In this document: positions 6,606 through 7,123 of the stretch, in pieces
Layout of the letters: each line of letters begins with the position of its first letter
How positions within the stretch are numbered: position 1 is the stretch's first letter
DNA from: Bacillota bacterium
GTDB taxonomy: Bacteria; Bacillota; Clostridia; Christensenellales; CAG-138
DNA length: 7,123 bases
Direction: 5' to 3'
Assembly (NCBI GenBank): GCA_023416175.1
Contig: JAEZIE010000073.1
Location: 1-7,123, forward strand
Program-made: the position numbers and the translations under genes
The notes under the pieces: model-generated
Told to the model about the DNA's origin: nothing
Database searches by the model: none
The model's input: the letters and a program-made list of their open reading frames with translations, nothing else

Positions 6606-6618
6606 GTTTAAGCAAACG
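6594..6618. repeat. Inverted repeat overlapping the possible -10 and ribosome binding site
   Basis: CGTTTG (6594-6599) and CAAACG (6613-6618) are perfect inverted 6-bp arms, 13 bp apart. The right arm touches the GAGG ribosome binding site (6618-6621), and the spacer covers the possible -10 box. It could be an operator or an RNA hairpin, or chance. Confidence 0.3.
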
Positions 6619-6629
6619 AGGTGATGCTG

Positions 6630-7123
6630 ATGAAAGAACTTGACAGCACAGCAATGGCAGCCGCATTTTCTGCCCTTGCAGCGGATACGCGAGCTCTTGT
6701 TCAGTTCCTTGACGCGTTTCCATATCCGGTGCAAATCTTCTTGCCCGATGGAACGCTCGCAAAAGTGAATCCGGCCTTTTTGCGTGAATTCCAAGTAAAC
6801 GACGCCAGGAGCATTGTTGAGCGCTATAACGTACGCGCTGATCCTACGGTGGACGTACATGGCGTTTCGGAGAATGTGCGGCGTATGTTTGCAGGGGAAA
6901 CCCTGTTTGCCCAAGATGTGCACATTCCCATGCGTGCGCTCAAAGAAAGACTGGGGCTGCCCATTACATCGCAGGAGCTTGTATTTGAGGACGTCTCTTC
7001 CTTCTGTGTAAGGATTGCACAAGGACAGCCGCTATACTTTGTAAACGTGTATCTCGCGAGGCGCAGATATTTTGAACGCGCAGAGGTATCGCGTGCTGTC
7101 GCCTATATTGAGCAAAACTGGCG
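6630..7123 (+). CDS. PAS domain-AraC family transcriptional regulator, 3' end cut by window edge
   Basis: The 5' 164 codons of a predicted transcription factor are visible. Residues about 20-145 look like a PAS sensor domain: the opening FPYPVQIFLPDGTLAKVNPAFLREF pattern (30-54) is the classic PAS start, and residues 87-100 plus a closing strand before ARRRY fit the same fold. From about residue 152 the text EVSRAVAYIEQNW matches the beginning of an AraC-type helix-turn-helix domain, where the window ends. Such PAS-AraC proteins are common in clostridia as cytoplasmic regulators; the PAS ligand is unknown. ATG 6630 is chosen because GAGG (6618-6621) lies 8 nt upstream, whereas an in-frame ATG at 6624 is only 2 nt from it. 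It follows the M28 peptidase gene by 105 bases in the same direction with no terminator between, so partial co-transcription is possible. The AraC assignment rests on a short visible segment, so it is less certain than the PAS call. Confidence 0.75.
   Translation, partial: MKELDSTAMAAAFSALAADTRALVQFLDAFPYPVQIFLPDGTLAKVNPAFLREFQVNDARSIVERYNVRADPTVDVHGVSENVRRMFAGETLFAQDVHIPMRALKERLGLPITSQELVFEDVSSFCVRIAQGQPLYFVNVYLARRRYFERAEVSRAVAYIEQNW

Noticed and set aside
6567..7022. Minus-strand 151-codon open frame opposite the PAS-AraC gene
   Set aside because: The plus-strand frame has a clear PAS pattern and a well-spaced ribosome binding site; the minus-strand product is cysteine- and histidine-rich without family features.

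Overview
The window looks like chromosomal DNA from a moderately GC-rich member of the Firmicutes, probably class Clostridia. The evidence is strong GGAGG-type ribosome binding sites, sigma-A-like promoters (TTGACA/TATAAT), a YesM/YesN-type two-component system, and several protein families common in gut clostridia (MmcQ/YjbR, PAS-AraC, multi-membrane-pass M28 peptidase). This taxonomic reading is inference, since no rRNA or other marker gene is present.

Left half (1-3905, minus strand): a three-gene operon runs leftwards from a good promoter (TTGACA, 17 bp, TATGTT at 3905-3877). The genes, in order, are a membrane-anchored periplasmic-type sugar-binding protein (3760-2789), a LytS/YesM-type sensor histidine kinase (2750-1242) and a YesN-type response regulator (1241 to beyond base 1). 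The regulator's C-terminal AraC-type DNA-binding domain lies outside the window. This arrangement resembles the XylFII-LytS-YesN type of system, in which an anchored binding protein senses a sugar outside the cell and passes the signal to the kinase. The likely output is control of a sugar transporter or catabolic operon, but neither ligand nor target can be read here.

Middle (3877-5038): a divergent promoter region leads on the plus strand into a small MmcQ/YjbR-family gene (3977-4366). A GNAT N-acetyltransferase of the RimJ/RimL type follows (4434-5003), with its own near-consensus promoter and a clear Rho-independent terminator (5015-5038).

Right part (5217-7123, plus strand): an M28-family zinc metallopeptidase carries four predicted membrane segments, two of them inserted inside the catalytic domain. 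After it comes the 5' part of a PAS-AraC transcription regulator, cut by the right edge just as its helix-turn-helix domain begins.

No RNA genes, mobile elements, CRISPR arrays or long repeats were seen. No gene-free stretch exceeds about 220 bases. I see no clear evidence of an entirely new system. The most interesting items are the anchored binding protein-kinase-regulator module and the M28 peptidase with its internal membrane hairpin.
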